Assembly (NCBI RefSeq): GCF_003264855.1
Contig: NZ_NFZS01000004.1
Location: 620,001 to 684,000 of the forward strand
Source of the DNA: Dyella jiangningensis
GTDB taxonomy: Bacteria > Pseudomonadota > Gammaproteobacteria > Xanthomonadales > Rhodanobacteraceae
Reading direction: 5' to 3'
Length of the DNA: 64,000 nucleotides
A program made the position numbers and the translations under genes. Position 1 is the stretch's first letter. Every line of letters starts with the position of its first letter. Below the pieces are notes generated by a model. It did not search any database, was not told the origin of the DNA, and saw only the letters and a list, made by a program, of their open reading frames with translations. This document shows positions 55,988-64,000 of this stretch, piece by piece.

Positions 55988-57186
55988 GTGGCCTGGCGCT
56001 CCCTCGCCGGCCACTCACCCGCCGTTGGAGCGGTGGCGTCGGGCAGCTCGAACAGTCGGCTGCGGACGCGCAGCGGCACGTTGATACGCAGACGCGTGCC
56101 CTGTCCCGATGGCGACTCGACCTCAAGCACGCCGCCCAGCGCATGCACGCGCTCGCGCATGCCGCACAGTCCATTGCCATGCTCGCCGATACCGCCGCGC
56201 CCGTTGTCTTCCACGCGCAGCTGCAACGTGTCGCCGACGATCTTCAGCGCCACGCTGGCGCGGTTGGCCCGGGCATGCCGCGCGATATTGGTCACCGCTT
56301 CGCGCAGTACCAATGCGAGGCAGCGTTCGATCTGCACCGGCAGCGAATCCGGCAGTTCACCGTACTCCAGCATCACGTCGGAAGATTCAAGCAACAGCTT
56401 CGCTGCCGCCAGCTCCGCGGCGAGGTCGGTGGCGCGAATGCCGGTGACGGCGGCGCGAACCTCGGCCAAGGCATGGCGGGCCACACGCTCGGCTTCCTCC
56501 AGCTCGCGCCGCGCGGCCTCGCTGTCGCGATCGAACAGCTTGCGCGACAGTTCGAGCTTCAGTGTGATGAGCGACAGCGTGTGGCCCAGCAGGTCGTGCA
56601 GGTCGCGACCGATGCGCTCGCGTTCCGCGGTGGCGGCGAGTCGGCGGACCTCATCGTGCGACAACCGCAGCTCGACATCCTTCTCTTCGCTCATCCGCTC
56701 CGCGTTGACGGCGATGCCGACGATGAAGCTGCACAGCGGCATCCAGATCACCGCCTGCCACGGATAGTGCAGCAGCCATGCCTCCACCAGCACCACGCTG
56801 TTGAGCGCCGCCAGCACGCCCATATACGCACGCAGGCTCATGCGACGTGTGCACAGCATCACGCAGCCATACATGAAATAGGTGAGCCCGCTGGGGTACC
56901 AGGGCATCAGCAGGTACGCCATCAACACCAGCAGCAGCGAATAGCGGTAGGAGACACGCCGCGACGTCACGCAGCAGAGCGCATACAACGTGAGAAAGAT
57001 CGGATAGCTGATCGCCGTGAGCAGCACCCAGCGCAGGGTGAAGCGATCGAACACCGGCGTGATGAATACCCAGATCGACCACAGCAGGTGCACCGCATCG
57101 ATCCAGGGCGACTTGCCCTTGCGTGCGCTGTGCGCCGCCAGCGAATCGGGCGCAGGGGTGAACCATGCACGTATCAGTTGGCGCAT
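55984..57186 (-). CDS. DesK-like sensor histidine kinase, copy A
   Basis: A 400-residue HisKA_3 kinase closely paralogous to copy B: H-box AERERIGRDLHDLLGHTLSLITL with H197, N box REAVTNIARHA and DNGRGGIGEHGNGLCGMRER are near identical, while the membrane region (about 30-165, five or six segments) differs. GGAGG 8 nt upstream favours ATG 57186; a GTG lies 9 bp further up. Coupled with copy B (ATGA) and 45 bp after the permease. Both kinases retain catalytic residues, so neither is a decayed duplicate. Confidence 0.93.
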   Translation of the reverse strand: MRQLIRAWFTPAPDSLAAHSARKGKSPWIDAVHLLWSIWVFITPVFDRFTLRWVLLTAISYPIFLTLYALCCVTSRRVSYRYSLLLVLMAYLLMPWYPSGLTYFMYGCVMLCTRRMSLRAYMGVLAALNSVVLVEAWLLHYPWQAVIWMPLCSFIVGIAVNAERMSEEKDVELRLSHDEVRRLAATAERERIGRDLHDLLGHTLSLITLKLELSRKLFDRDSEAARRELEEAERVARHALAEVRAAVTGIRATDLAAELAAAKLLLESSDVMLEYGELPDSLPVQIERCLALVLREAVTNIARHARANRASVALKIVGDTLQLRVEDNGRGGIGEHGNGLCGMRERVHALGGVLEVESPSGQGTRLRINVPLRVRSRLFELPDATAPTAGEWPARERQAT

Positions 57187-57230
57187 CGTTCCCACCTCCC
57201 CATGGGTTGATCAGCGACGTGCATCGTACT

Positions 57231-58025
57231 TCAACCGATGCGACGCAGGCGTCGAGCCGCCAGCAGGGAGAAACCCACGCCGAAGGCGAGCAAGACCAGC
57301 ACGTGCGGCCACGCCGGCCCCTGCTCCAGTCCTACCGCCTGCAGCGCGATCCGGTGCAGATGGGTGCTCGGCCAGAACGGCGACAGGCGCTGCAGCGCGG
57401 ACGGCAGCATCGACAGCGGAATCCACAGGCCGGACATGAAGGACATCGGCAGATAGATCAGGTTGAGCACGCCAGGGGCGCCCTGCCCTTTCACCAGCGT
57501 GCCGACGAACATGCCCATCGCGCAGAACGGCAACACGCCCAGCATGCCGGTGAGCAACAGCAGCCCCGCCTGGCCGGCGGCGAGCTGCACATGCCCCAGG
57601 CCGAGCGCCAGCGGGAGCAACAACACGATGACCACGCCGGCCGCCAGCATCGCCATCAGCATCTTGCCCAGCAGATAGGCACCCGGCGGCATCGGCAAGG
57701 CACGCTTGAGCGTCAGCAGGCCGTTGTCGCGCTCCATCGCCAGCGAGACACCAAAGCCGAACAGGCCCGGACTCATCACGCCGAATACGCCATAGCTCGC
57801 CAGCAGGTAGGTCAGTGCGTGATGGTCCGCCGAGTGATTCATCACGATGCCGAACAACAGGTAGAACATCGTCGGGAACAACATCACCGGCAGCAGGAAG
57901 CTGGGAGCGCGCAGGTAGCGCAGGCATTCGCTGCGCATTTCGGCGAGGTAGGCGCCAAGCACGCGGCGCAAGGGCATGGCCTGGTGCGTCGGTGCGGCAG
58001 CAAGGGCCAGATCGATCGATGGCAT
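57231..58025 (-). CDS. ABC-2 type permease
   Basis: A 264-residue permease with six hydrophobic segments and no large periplasmic domain, typical of ABC-2 exporters. ERDNGLLTLKRALPMPPGAYLLGKM is the coupling helix and LNLIYLPMSFMSGLWIPLSMLP the conserved ABC-2 segment. Its ATG shares one base with the ATPase stop (TAATG). With the ATPase it forms a simple drug or lipid exporter of the type regulated by DesKR-like systems. Substrate unknown. Confidence 0.93.
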   Translation of the reverse strand: MPSIDLALAAAPTHQAMPLRRVLGAYLAEMRSECLRYLRAPSFLLPVMLFPTMFYLLFGIVMNHSADHHALTYLLASYGVFGVMSPGLFGFGVSLAMERDNGLLTLKRALPMPPGAYLLGKMLMAMLAAGVVIVLLLPLALGLGHVQLAAGQAGLLLLTGMLGVLPFCAMGMFVGTLVKGQGAPGVLNLIYLPMSFMSGLWIPLSMLPSALQRLSPFWPSTHLHRIALQAVGLEQGPAWPHVLVLLAFGVGFSLLAARRLRRIG

Positions 58026-58939
58026 TACGCAGCCTCCTGTTCCGTGGACGTTTCGCGGGTGAGCTCGGTGAACGCTTCGGCCAGCCCCGCACGCAAGACT
58101 TCGAGTTCGCTCAGCGCCGGGTCCGCATCGAGCAGCCGCCGCACCACGTGCTCGGCGGCATCGGTTTGGATGGCCAATCGCGCCCCCTCGCGCGTCGCCG
58201 ACGTCACATGCGACCACTGGGCAATGGCATGCGCATCGAGATCGCTGAGGCAGCGAATGCGAGCCCGCGCCACGCGGGCGCGCAACGCCTGCACGCTTCC
58301 GTCGCTCAGCACCCGCCCCTTGGCGAGTACCACCACGCGTTGCGCCAGCGCTTCGGCTTCTTCCAGGTAGTGCGTGGTGAGCACGATGGCGCAGCCCTCG
58401 GCCACCAGTTGGCGGATCGCCGCCCACAGTTTCTGGCGCGCCTCGATATCCATGCCGACCGTGGGCTCGTCGAGGAACAGCAACTCGGGCCGGCCGCACA
58501 AGGCCAGGGCGAACTGCACGCGTCGCTGCTGACCACCGGACAGTCCGGCATAGCGCCGCGCCAGCAGATCGCCGATACCCGCCAGCTCGGCCGTTTCAGC
58601 CAGCGTGCGCGGCGCCGGGTAGTAGCTCATGGTGAGGCGCAGCAACTCCGCCACGCTGAGCGTCGGCGGCAATACGGCCGATTGCAGCATTACACCTATC
58701 CGGCGGCGCGCATCGATGTCCTGTGGATCCTTCCCGAACAGCTGCACCCGACCAGCATCGGCGCGCACCAGCCCCAGCAACAAGCTGATGGCCGTGCTTT
58801 TGCCGGCGCCATTGGGGCCCAGCAGCGCCAGCAGTTCGCCGCGCTGCAGCATGAGATCAAGGCCGTCGAGGGCCGTTAAATCACCATAACGTTTCACTGC
58901 GCCAGCCAGGCTGGCGACCTCCGCGACTGCTTGTTCCAT
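58025..58939 (-). CDS. ABC-2 exporter ATPase
   Basis: A 304-residue ATPase of the multidrug (DrrA/YadG/NatA) group. Walker A GPNGAGKST (41-49), Q-loop MLQSAVLP, signature LSGGQQRRVQFALAL, Walker B LLFLDEPTVGMD and H-loop LTTHYLEEA are complete. The C-terminal 90 residues are the usual extension of this group. An AAGGAGGAGG site precedes ATG 58939. It leads the operon of exporter, kinases, regulator and two exported proteins. Confidence 0.94.
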   Translation of the reverse strand: MEQAVAEVASLAGAVKRYGDLTALDGLDLMLQRGELLALLGPNGAGKSTAISLLLGLVRADAGRVQLFGKDPQDIDARRRIGVMLQSAVLPPTLSVAELLRLTMSYYPAPRTLAETAELAGIGDLLARRYAGLSGGQQRRVQFALALCGRPELLFLDEPTVGMDIEARQKLWAAIRQLVAEGCAIVLTTHYLEEAEALAQRVVVLAKGRVLSDGSVQALRARVARARIRCLSDLDAHAIAQWSHVTSATREGARLAIQTDAAEHVVRRLLDADPALSELEVLRAGLAEAFTELTRETSTEQEAA

Positions 58940-59010
58940 GGCTCCTCCTCCTTGCTCGCCATGCTAGGCACCGCAAGGGTTTGCCGGCAGTCGCCGGCGT
59001 CAGCAGACGC

Positions 59011-59028
59011 GGGTGACAGCCGTCACCC
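59011..59028. promoter_or_regulatory. Perfect 7-bp dyad upstream of the ABC/DesK operon
   Basis: GGGTGAC and GTCACCC flank AGCC. It lies about 80 bp upstream of the ATPase start and 195 bp upstream of the divergent aminotransferase. TGAC-N4-GTCA is a plausible site for a NarL-type regulator. Its placement is seen; the binding is inferred. Confidence 0.55.
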
Positions 59029-59222
59029 GGGGTACCGGCCGCGAAACCGCCGCGCTATGCTCGGGTGGTCGTTGCATTGCACATCCGCGGCGGATCGCAG
59101 TGCGACATGGCCCCCACAGGCCGGGAAACGCGGGTCGACCATGCGTTTCCACCCTGCATTCGTTGAAACGTCGGCGCGCCCGCCACTGGGAGGCAGGCCA
59201 GTCGACCTTGAAGGAGGAACCC

Positions 59223-60719
59223 ATGGGCGTGATTCAACAGTTGCGCGAACTGCGCGAATTCGGCGGTGCTCCGCTGACCACCGGACTCGACGACGCCACC
59301 ATCGAGCGTTTCGCGGCCAGCCATCCTGAGCTGGCGCAGGCGATCGGCGAAGCCGTCGCGCGCCATCGCGAGCTGCGCAGCGAACTGGGCGACTTCCTCA
59401 AGCTCGACGAAAGCGAGCAGTTGACGAAGGCGCAGACGGAATTCGTCAATTTCTATCCGGACGACGCCATCAATCCGTACCTGCCGGCAGCGGCGCGCGG
59501 CCCGTGGGTCGTGAGCTTCAAGGGCGCGGTGATCCACGACAACGGCGGCTACGGCATGCTGGGCTTCGGTCACAACCATGCGGCCATCGACGCCGCGCTG
59601 GCGCGTCCGCAGGTGATGGCCAACGTGATGACGCCGAGCATTTCGCAGATGCGGTTCACGCAGGCGATGGATCGCGAGCTGGGCATCCACCGCGGCAGCA
59701 ATCCGTATGCGCGCTATCTGTGCCTCAACTCCGGTTCCGAAGCCGTGGGCCTTGCCTGCCGCATCGCCGACGTCAACGCCAAGCTGATGACCGACGCGGG
59801 TGCGCGCCACGCCGGCCGCACCATCAAGCGCGTCGCGGTGAAAGGTGCGTTCCACGGCCGCACCGATCGCCCCGCGCTGTATTCCGACTCCACGCGCAAG
59901 ACCTACCTGCAGCATCTGGCGAGCTATCGCCATGAGGACACGCTGCTTACCGTGCAGCCCTACGACGTGGCGCAGCTGGAAGCGGTGTTTGCCGACGCGG
60001 AGAAGCATGGCTGGTTCATCGAGGCGATGTTCCTCGAACCCGTGATGGGCGAAGGCGATCCGGGTCGCGCGGTGACGCCGGAGTTCTACCAGAAGGCACG
60101 CGCGCTCACCGAAGCGCACGGCACTTTGCTGATGGTGGATTCGATCCAGGCTGGCCTGCGCGCGCATGGCGTGCTGTCGGTCACCGACTATCCCGGCTTC
60201 GAGAAGCTGGCGCCGCCGGACATGGAGACCTTCTCCAAAGCGCTCAACGCGGGCCAGTATCCGCTGTCGGTGCTCGCCGTGAGCGAGCGCACCGCAGGGC
60301 TCTATCGCAAGGGCATCTACGGCAACACCATGACGGCCAACCCGCGTGCGCTGGACGTGGCCCTGGCCACGCTCAACGAGCTCACCGACGAGGTGCGCAA
60401 CAACATCCGCGAGCGCGGCAAGGAATTCGTCGACAAGCTCAACGTGCTGAAGAACGAGCTGGGCGGACTGATCACCAAGGTGCAGGGTACCGGCCTGTTG
60501 TTCTCGTGCGAACTCGCGCCGGAGTTCAAGTGCTACGGCGCGAACTCCATCGAGGAGTACATGCGCGAGCGTGGCGTGGGCGTAATCCATGGCGGCACCA
60601 ACTCGCTCCGCTTCACGCCGCACTTCCTGGTGAGCAGCGATGAGGTGGACCTGGTGGTGTCGCACGTGCGCCAGGCGCTGCTCAACGGTCCGCGCAAGCT
60701 CAAGGCCGAAGCGGCCTGA
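59223..60719 (+). CDS. Class III aminotransferase with N-terminal helical extension
   Basis: A 498-residue PLP enzyme. An extra ~75 residues (MGVIQQLRELREFGGAPLTTGLDDATIERFAAS...) come before the class III core. PLP motifs are LNSGSEAVGLACR, KGAFHGRTDRP, VMGEGDP, MVDSIQAGLRAHG with D306, and K339 in METFSKALNAG. It differs from the enzyme at 9537 in the acidic-motif (DSIQ against DEIQ). A strong AAGGAGG site precedes the ATG. It stands alone before a terminator. Substrate unknown; members are often called lysine or aspartate aminotransferases without proof. Confidence 0.88.
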   Translation: MGVIQQLRELREFGGAPLTTGLDDATIERFAASHPELAQAIGEAVARHRELRSELGDFLKLDESEQLTKAQTEFVNFYPDDAINPYLPAAARGPWVVSFKGAVIHDNGGYGMLGFGHNHAAIDAALARPQVMANVMTPSISQMRFTQAMDRELGIHRGSNPYARYLCLNSGSEAVGLACRIADVNAKLMTDAGARHAGRTIKRVAVKGAFHGRTDRPALYSDSTRKTYLQHLASYRHEDTLLTVQPYDVAQLEAVFADAEKHGWFIEAMFLEPVMGEGDPGRAVTPEFYQKARALTEAHGTLLMVDSIQAGLRAHGVLSVTDYPGFEKLAPPDMETFSKALNAGQYPLSVLAVSERTAGLYRKGIYGNTMTANPRALDVALATLNELTDEVRNNIRERGKEFVDKLNVLKNELGGLITKVQGTGLLFSCELAPEFKCYGANSIEEYMRERGVGVIHGGTNSLRFTPHFLVSSDEVDLVVSHVRQALLNGPRKLKAEAA

Positions 60720-60776
60720 TCGGAGCGAAGACGTTGTTGCCATGCGTGGCAGCGACGCCCACATGATCGACAGGAG

Positions 60777-60802
60777 GGGCGCATGACCTGCGCCCTTTCT
60801 CT
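60777..60802 (+). terminator. Rho-independent terminator of the aminotransferase gene
   Basis: GGGCGCA and TGCGCCC pair around 5 nt, followed by TTTCTCTT. It lies 58 bp after the stop. Confidence 0.75.
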
Positions 60803-60890
60803 TGCCTGCTCTCTGCGATCCATTGAACCTTAGTTTGCGTCCGCAGCAAAAACGTAGGCTGCTTCGCAAATTCGAACGGCCGCGCAAAAT

Positions 60891-60912
60891 CCTTCGCAAA
60901 ACTGTCGCAATG
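60891..60912 (+). promoter_or_regulatory. Pho-box-like direct repeat upstream of the nuclease gene
   Basis: CTTCGCAAAACTGTCGCAAT resembles two 11-bp half-sites of a PhoB box (CTGTCAT-N4), the second half CTGTCGCAA being the better. Earlier CTTCGCAAA at 60862 and CGCGCAAAA at 60880 extend the series. It lies 55-75 bp upstream of the ATG. The 60803-60966 gap also holds a GGGTCC/GGACCC stem at 60934-60951 in the leader. Confidence 0.4.
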
Positions 60913-60966
60913 GCTGATTAGCCTCACCCTGATGGGTCCACCGCGGACCCGGATAGGGAGTGGTCC

Positions 60967-63783
60967 ATGAAACCAAGGTATGTTCGGCGCGCGCCCTGGG
61001 CCGCGCTGCTAGTCATTCTGTCGATCGGCGTCGCTCAAGCGGCCGACCTCGGCATCAGCCAGTTTCGAGTCCGTGGGCCCGCTGGCGGCAACGACGAATT
61101 CGTCGAGCTGTTCAACGGCGGCAGCAAGGCGCTCGACCTGTCCGGTTACAAGCTCAACGCTTCCAATGCGAGCGGCACCACCGGCACGCGCCTGACCCTG
61201 CCCGCCGGTACCTCCATTCCTGCCGGCTGTTACCTGCTGCTGACCAACAGCGCCAGCGGCGGCTACTCCGGCAGCGTTGCAGGCGACGCCAAGTACAGCA
61301 CCGGCGTCACCGATGACGGCGGCCTTGCGTTGCTCGATGGCTCCGGCCAGATGCTGGACCAGGTCGGCCTCTCTGCCGGCTCGGCCTACAAGGCCGGCAC
61401 GCCATTGGCTTCGCTGGGCAGCACCAACGCCGACAAGGGCTATCGCCGCAAGACGGACACCGCCGGGCTGCCGATCAACACCGGCGACAACCAGGCCGAC
61501 TTCGATGTCGTGGCGCCCACGGCACCGCACAACAGCGCCAGCTCGTGTGTCGTTCTGGGGCAGTCGCTGTCCATCGCCGATGCCAGCGCCACTGTTCGCG
61601 GCGCTGCCAACGTCAACATGCACTTCACGGTGACGCTCACCCAGCCGGCACCGAGCGGCGGCGTGACCGTGCATGCCGCCACGCAGGATGGCACCGCTAC
61701 GGTCGCCAATGGCGATTACGAGGCGCTCGAAACCACGCTGAGCATCGCGGAAGGCCAGACGCAGGCCGGCTTCAACGTCGTCGTGCACGGCCGCACCACG
61801 GCCAGCGAAGACAAGGCCTTCGAGGTCAAACTGAGCCAGCCCAGCGGCAACGTTCCGCTCGCGCGCGACACGGCGATGGGCGCGATCCTGTACGACATCC
61901 CGGTCCCCGCCGAGATCTGGCAGATCCAGGGTCGTGACCAGGTGTCGCTGCTGGTCGGCAAGTCGGTGACCACCACCGGCAACATCGTCACCGCAGTGGG
62001 CCCGAGCGGATTCACCATGCAAACGCCGGATGCCCGCGCCGATGCCGATCCGCTGACCTCCAATGGCATCTACGTGTTCACCTCGACGGCACCAGCCGTG
62101 GCAGTGGGCGACGTGGTGAATGTCGACGCCACCGTCGACAACTACTACCAGCTCACCGAGCTGAAGAACGCCACCGTTGCGGTGACCTCGCACGGTGCAC
62201 GCCTGCCGGCCGCGGTGAAGTTCGACGAGAACATCCCGTCTTCCGACCCGAACAAGCTGTCGTGCGGCGCCACCAACTTCCAGTGCTTCGTCGGCATGCG
62301 CGTGGTGATCGAGAACGGCATGATCAACACCGGCAACAAGCGCTTCAGCGGCGAGCCGTTTGCCGAAGTGAGCATCACGGCGAACGGCAAGCGCTCGCTG
62401 CGCCTGCCCGGCGTGCGCTTCGGCGTGCCGGTGCCCGATGGCGTGCAGCTGCCCAACTGGAGCGGCAACCCGGAAGTGTTCAAGATGAACACGGCGGACT
62501 TCGGTGCCGTGCCGCTCAACACGCCGTATGTGGCGGGCAGCACGTTCCGCGCCGAAGGCATCATCTCCTACGACTTCGGCGCCTACACATTCATCCCGAC
62601 CACCATCACGCTCAAGCACGTGGCGGAAATGCCGCGCCCGGTTTCGCCCACCGCACCCTACGCACTGCGCATCGGTGCGCTCAACACCGAGCGGTTCTGC
62701 GACAGCGACTTCAACACCACCTTCACCTGCAGCGGCAACAGCAAGGAACCGACGGCGGACGAAGTGGCATTGAAGACTCAGCGCCTGTCGGCCTATATCG
62801 GCAGCGTGCTGCAACTGCCCGATGTGCTGTCGGTCGAGGAGGTGAAGAGCGTGGCCTTGCTGCAGGGCTTGGCGACGCAGCTTCACGACGACTATCGCGC
62901 CAACTACCAGCCCTATCTGTTGCCGGGCCACGATCCCAGCGGCATCAACGTGGGTTTCCTGGTGCGCAGCGATCGCGTGCATGTGGTGTCCGTGCAGCAA
63001 TTGGCCGCCGACGAAACGTGGAACGACAACGGCCAGACCGCGTTCGTCCACGACCACCCGCCGTTGCTGCTCACCGCCGAGGCGCGTGGTGTCCGCTTCC
63101 AGGTGATCTCGGTGCATCCGAAGGCACGCACCAATGTCGACAAGGATGACAGCAGCGCCACGCGCGATCGTCAGAAACGCTTCCTGCAGTCGACCTCGCT
63201 GGCCCGTCAGGTGCAGAGCCTGCAGACCGCGGCGCCCTGGCAGCCGCTGCTCGTGGTCGGCGACTTCAATGCCTACCAGTTCAGCGACGGCTGGGTCGAT
63301 GTGGTGGGCCTGATCTCAGGCAAGTACAAGGACAGCGAAAACCTGCTGAAGCTGGGCAGGAACATCGTGTATCCGGCCCTGTGGAACGCCGTGGAATCGG
63401 TGCCGCAGAACGATCGCTACTCGTTCCTGTTCACCGAGAAGTTCGGCCAGATCCAGGGTTATACCCAGGCAGGCTCGGGCAACTCGGGGCGCGAGGTGCC
63501 GACCGTGCAAGTGCTCGATCACGCACTGCTGAACCAGGTCGCGCGCCTGCGCTTCCTGAAGATGCAGTACGGCCGCGCCGACATCGATGCGCCGGTGCAG
63601 ACCGAAGCGGATGCCGCCACGGCCACCGACTATCGCAAGGCGATTGGCGTGTCCGATCACGACGGCTTCGTGGTCGACCTGTTCGTGCCGGGCCGGCCGG
63701 GCGACATGGGCCACGCGCCGCATGCCGACCCGCAGGGATCGAACGGCCACGACGATGACCAGGGCCACGGCCGCGGCCACTGA
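60967..63783 (+). CDS. Secreted ExeM/NucH-like nuclease with lamin-tail and Calx-beta domains
   Basis: A 938-residue exported protein. The signal peptide ends near VAQA-AD. A lamin-tail domain (about 28-165, with DEFVELFNGGSKALDLSGYKL), a Calx-beta domain (about 195-310, ending before GAILYDI), an OB-like region (about 315-550) and a C-terminal endonuclease/exonuclease/phosphatase domain (about 560-915) follow. Catalytic residues: LRIGALNTERF, DVLSVEEVKS with Glu, VISVHPKA, VVGDFNAYQ, and GVSDHDGFVVDLF with the final Asp-His. It ends in a tail rich in His, Asp and Gly. GGGAG 7 nt upstream. It likely degrades extracellular DNA; metal dependence is inferred. Confidence 0.9.
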   Translation: MKPRYVRRAPWAALLVILSIGVAQAADLGISQFRVRGPAGGNDEFVELFNGGSKALDLSGYKLNASNASGTTGTRLTLPAGTSIPAGCYLLLTNSASGGYSGSVAGDAKYSTGVTDDGGLALLDGSGQMLDQVGLSAGSAYKAGTPLASLGSTNADKGYRRKTDTAGLPINTGDNQADFDVVAPTAPHNSASSCVVLGQSLSIADASATVRGAANVNMHFTVTLTQPAPSGGVTVHAATQDGTATVANGDYEALETTLSIAEGQTQAGFNVVVHGRTTASEDKAFEVKLSQPSGNVPLARDTAMGAILYDIPVPAEIWQIQGRDQVSLLVGKSVTTTGNIVTAVGPSGFTMQTPDARADADPLTSNGIYVFTSTAPAVAVGDVVNVDATVDNYYQLTELKNATVAVTSHGARLPAAVKFDENIPSSDPNKLSCGATNFQCFVGMRVVIENGMINTGNKRFSGEPFAEVSITANGKRSLRLPGVRFGVPVPDGVQLPNWSGNPEVFKMNTADFGAVPLNTPYVAGSTFRAEGIISYDFGAYTFIPTTITLKHVAEMPRPVSPTAPYALRIGALNTERFCDSDFNTTFTCSGNSKEPTADEVALKTQRLSAYIGSVLQLPDVLSVEEVKSVALLQGLATQLHDDYRANYQPYLLPGHDPSGINVGFLVRSDRVHVVSVQQLAADETWNDNGQTAFVHDHPPLLLTAEARGVRFQVISVHPKARTNVDKDDSSATRDRQKRFLQSTSLARQVQSLQTAAPWQPLLVVGDFNAYQFSDGWVDVVGLISGKYKDSENLLKLGRNIVYPALWNAVESVPQNDRYSFLFTEKFGQIQGYTQAGSGNSGREVPTVQVLDHALLNQVARLRFLKMQYGRADIDAPVQTEADAATATDYRKAIGVSDHDGFVVDLFVPGRPGDMGHAPHADPQGSNGHDDDQGHGRGH

Positions 63784-63802
63784 TCGTTCGTCAATGAAAA
63801 AC

Positions 63803-63832
63803 GGCCACGCCCGGCAACGGGCGTGGCCTTTT
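63803..63832 (+). terminator. Rho-independent terminator of the nuclease gene
   Basis: GGCCACGCCC and GGGCGTGGCC form a 10-bp stem with a 6-nt loop, followed by TTTT, 20 bp after the stop. Downstream to 63993 no gene is recognised. Confidence 0.92.
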
Positions 63833-63993
63833 CATCTGGAGCCATCCGAACCGGAGGGCAACGCACGCGGTCCGCAATCTGCGGCGTTGCTGAACGGCAT
63901 GTGCAAAATGATGAGAGTCCCCTCCCCTACGGCCTGTCGGCGGGCATAGACTTGCGCCGCCGGCGTTCGCCGGTCATCCAGGAGGGTACCCGC

Positions 63994-64000
63994 ATGTCTT
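63994..64000 (+). CDS. Probable start of a gene cut by the window edge
   Basis: An ATG at 63994 follows a strong AGGAGGG site at 63980-63986 with 7 nt spacing. Only two full codons (Met-Ser) are visible, so the product cannot be stated. Confidence 0.45.

Noticed and set aside
60783-60833. A 16-codon open frame with an AGGAGG site after the aminotransferase
   Set aside because: The same bases form a GGGCGCA/TGCGCCC hairpin with a T-rich tail, which explains the sequence better as a terminator.

Overview
The window looks like chromosomal DNA of a high-GC gammaproteobacterium of the order Xanthomonadales, most likely the Rhodanobacteraceae (Dyella, Luteibacter or Rhodanobacter type). The grounds are gene content and order: a Xanthomonas-type SUF regulator heading sufBCDS, an AmgK-MurU recycling pair, two large Oar-like TonB-dependent receptors, the order queA-tgt-yajC-secD-secF, and abundant GTAGGAGC palindromic intergenic repeats. 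The genus is inferred; no rRNA or tRNA gene was seen. There is no prophage, IS element with a transposase, or CRISPR array.

Layout. 1-4494 (minus): a probable Fur-controlled periplasmic/inner-membrane iron reduction operon (PepSY protein, DUF2271, DUF4198, ApbE flavinyltransferase, membrane-anchored flavoprotein reductase running off the left edge), divergent from a TctDE-type two-component system (4721-6858). 6863-9400: a DHA2 MFS exporter and its divergent LysR regulator. 9537-11702 (minus): class III aminotransferase plus MtnX-like HAD phosphatase. 11930-16967 (plus): a five-gene tripartite ABC exporter ending in a MipA/OmpV outer-membrane protein. 16980-22388: small genes, an M13 metallopeptidase and a TPR lipoprotein. 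22422-28390 (minus): SUF iron-sulfur operon with a methyltransferase between sufB and sufC. 28725-30390: glnK-amtB behind a candidate sigma-54 promoter. 30599-32316: amgK-murU. 32581-35876: a sterol-desaturase-family membrane enzyme and motAB, the latter behind an excellent sigma-28 promoter. 36322-42846 (minus): two paralogous TonB-dependent receptors, each with the same promoter and about 200-nt leader. 43336-50306 (minus): secF, secD, yajC, tgt, queA, interrupted by two repeat-filled gaps. 50436-58939 (minus): ABC-2 exporter, two DesK-like kinases, one NarL/DesR regulator, a DUF3142 lipoprotein and a large secreted TPR-like protein. 59223-63783 (plus): a second class III aminotransferase and an ExeM-like secreted nuclease.

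The genes mostly concern the cell envelope and nutrient uptake: iron reduction, Fe-S assembly, ammonium uptake, peptidoglycan recycling, protein export, outer-membrane transport and secreted hydrolases. The least explained parts are the two DesK kinases sharing one regulator with downstream DUF3142/TPR genes, the five-gene exporter, the SUF-embedded methyltransferase, the duplicated leader of the TonB receptors, and a 201-bp tandem array of intergenic repeats.
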